Source of the DNA: Escherichia coli
GTDB taxonomy: Bacteria > Pseudomonadota > Gammaproteobacteria > Enterobacterales > Enterobacteriaceae
Length of the DNA stretch: 64,000 nt
NCBI RefSeq assembly: GCF_036503815.1
Contig: NZ_AP027764.1
Span: forward strand, 4,836,001 to 4,900,000
Reading direction: 5' to 3'
The position numbers were made by a program, and so were the translations under genes. Shown here in pieces: positions 63,071 through 64,000 of the stretch; within the stretch, counting starts at the first letter, position 1; each line of letters begins with the position of its first letter. The notes below the pieces were generated by a model. It saw nothing but the letters and a program-made list of their open reading frames with translations, searched no databases and was not told where the DNA came from.

Positions 63071-64000
63071 TTATTTGGTTAAATTGGGGCTGCCACCACG
63101 ATTTCTACGCAGTCTGCGTTTTACGCGCTTAATAAAGCGAGCAACTTTCCAGGCACGCTTAATGCAATATCCATAGAGGAAGAATGCTAGCAAAAAGAGC
63201 ACCAGCATGACCCACTCCGGGACAAAATGAGAATATTCTGCCAGCACGCCAATGGAAGCGAGCAGTGCCGCGGCAAGGGTAATCAGCACAAACGCCTGGC
63301 GGGAAGTAAACCCGGCACGCATGATCAAATGGTGAATATGCTGACGGTCAGGAGAGAATGGGCTCATGCCTTTACGCAGGCGACGGTACATAATCGCCAC
63401 CATATCCATTAGCGGAATGGCGATGATCCACAAAGCGGTAACCGGGCTGATGGGATGGGTTTTGCCCTGGGTCGTTTCGAGCAGGATCCAGATAACGGTA
63501 AAACCAATCAGCGTACTGCCCGCATCACCCATAAAGACTTTGTAGCGGCGACCCAGGATACCAAGGTTGAGCATGATATAGGGCAGGATGGCGGCGATCA
63601 TCGCAAAGCACCAGATAGCGAGGCTGGTTTGCCCGTCGAACCACAAAATCATACCGATTGCTGCAAACGAGACGCAGGACAACCCGCCCAGCAAGCCATC
63701 AATGCCATCAACCATGTTGAAAGCATTAATTGCCGCCCAGACGGCAAATAGCGTCAGGAAGTAGCCAAACGGTCCGAGCACCATCTCCCAGGAGCCAAAG
63801 ATATAACCCAGGCTACTGAGATAAAGTTTGCCGAACACCATCATAACAATGCCAACAGCGGCCTGTATGGTGGCACGGATTTTTACGCTGATATCAAAAC
63901 GGTCATCCAGCGCACCGATGAACACCAGTACACCAGCACAAGCGAGATAGAGAGATGCATGCGGAATATAGTAATCGTCAATTCCGAACGTGAAGCAAAT
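63071..64000 (-). CDS. wecA: UDP-GlcNAc:undecaprenyl-phosphate GlcNAc-1-phosphate transferase (partial, N-terminus outside window)
   Basis: WecA starts ECA (and much O-antigen) synthesis by moving GlcNAc-1-phosphate onto undecaprenyl phosphate. The reading frame is open through the right edge of the window (from about residue 59 of the known 367), beginning CFTFGIDDYYIPHAS; the N-terminal helices lie outside. Seen are FIGALDDRFD with the metal-binding Asp pair, FNMVDGIDGLLGG, FMGDAGSTLIG and the HIHH motif in SPDRQHIHHLIM, all typical of the family, plus a strongly basic C-terminus. An internal GTG at 63923-63925 should not be taken as the start. Confidence 0.97.
   Translation of the reverse strand: MCFTFGIDDYYIPHASLYLACAGVLVFIGALDDRFDISVKIRATIQAAVGIVMMVFGKLYLSSLGYIFGSWEMVLGPFGYFLTLFAVWAAINAFNMVDGIDGLLGGLSCVSFAAIGMILWFDGQTSLAIWCFAMIAAILPYIMLNLGILGRRYKVFMGDAGSTLIGFTVIWILLETTQGKTHPISPVTALWIIAIPLMDMVAIMYRRLRKGMSPFSPDRQHIHHLIMRAGFTSRQAFVLITLAAALLASIGVLAEYSHFVPEWVMLVLFLLAFFLYGYCIKRAWKVARFIKRVKRRLRRNRGGSPNLTK

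Overview
The window is a stretch of chromosome from Escherichia coli or a very close relative. Gene content, order and protein sequences match the E. coli region that runs (in K-12 orientation) from rfe/wecA to tatB, presented here in reverse. Almost every core protein has the length I know from K-12. The window opens inside tatB and ends inside wecA; both are cut by the window edges.

Layout, left to right. (1) tatB (partial), tatA, ubiB, ubiJ, ubiE and rmuC on the minus strand: twin-arginine export, ubiquinone synthesis and a nuclease-like protein. (2) An accessory operon on the plus strand (about 5.27-10.8 kb): an IclR-type regulator, a 2-oxo-3-deoxygalactonate kinase-like protein, a KDPGal aldolase-like protein and a complete TctC-TctB-TctA tripartite tricarboxylate transporter. 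It sits between rmuC and udp, which I recall as neighbours in K-12. (3) udp, dlhH, then a second accessory insert (about 12.9-14.8 kb, A+T rich): an Hcp protein of type VI secretion fused to a C-terminal toxin-like domain, followed by a small overlapping gene that is a candidate immunity gene. (4) metE/metR, bioP (yigM), yigL, pldB, rhtB, rhtC, recQ, pldA, yigI, rarD, two small A+T-rich membrane-protein genes (yigG, yigF), corA with a leader that carries a candidate corL ORF and a hairpin, yigE, and the uvrD, yigB, xerC, yigA, dapF gene group with a LexA box in front of uvrD. (5) yifL, a third accessory gene (a 670-residue DKNYY-like protein with an internal duplication), cyaY, cyaA, the hemCDXY operon, the sRNA gene glmZ, aslA and aslB. 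(6) A four-tRNA operon (argX, hisR, leuT, proM) and yifK. (7) The enterobacterial common antigen operon from wecA to wecG, transcribed on the minus strand and almost complete.

The ECA genes form a whole pathway: WecA, WecB, WecC, WecG, RffG, RffH, RffA, RffC and WecF build the three-sugar lipid, WzxE flips it, and WzyE and WzzE polymerise it and set chain length. HemC and HemD make uroporphyrinogen III; cyaA diverges from them with a CRP-like site in the gap. AslB carries the motifs of a sulfatase-maturing radical SAM enzyme, and AslA carries the serine-type sulfatase motif such an enzyme would modify. REP/BIME elements lie in six intergenic gaps, including directly downstream of the first two accessory modules.

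The parts most worth a second look are the TTT transporter/sugar-acid operon with its perfect inverted repeat, the Hcp-toxin/immunity pair and the duplicated DKNYY-like gene. I saw no CRISPR array, insertion sequence, integrase or prophage. All assignments come from reading the sequence and from memory of the families; no database search was run.
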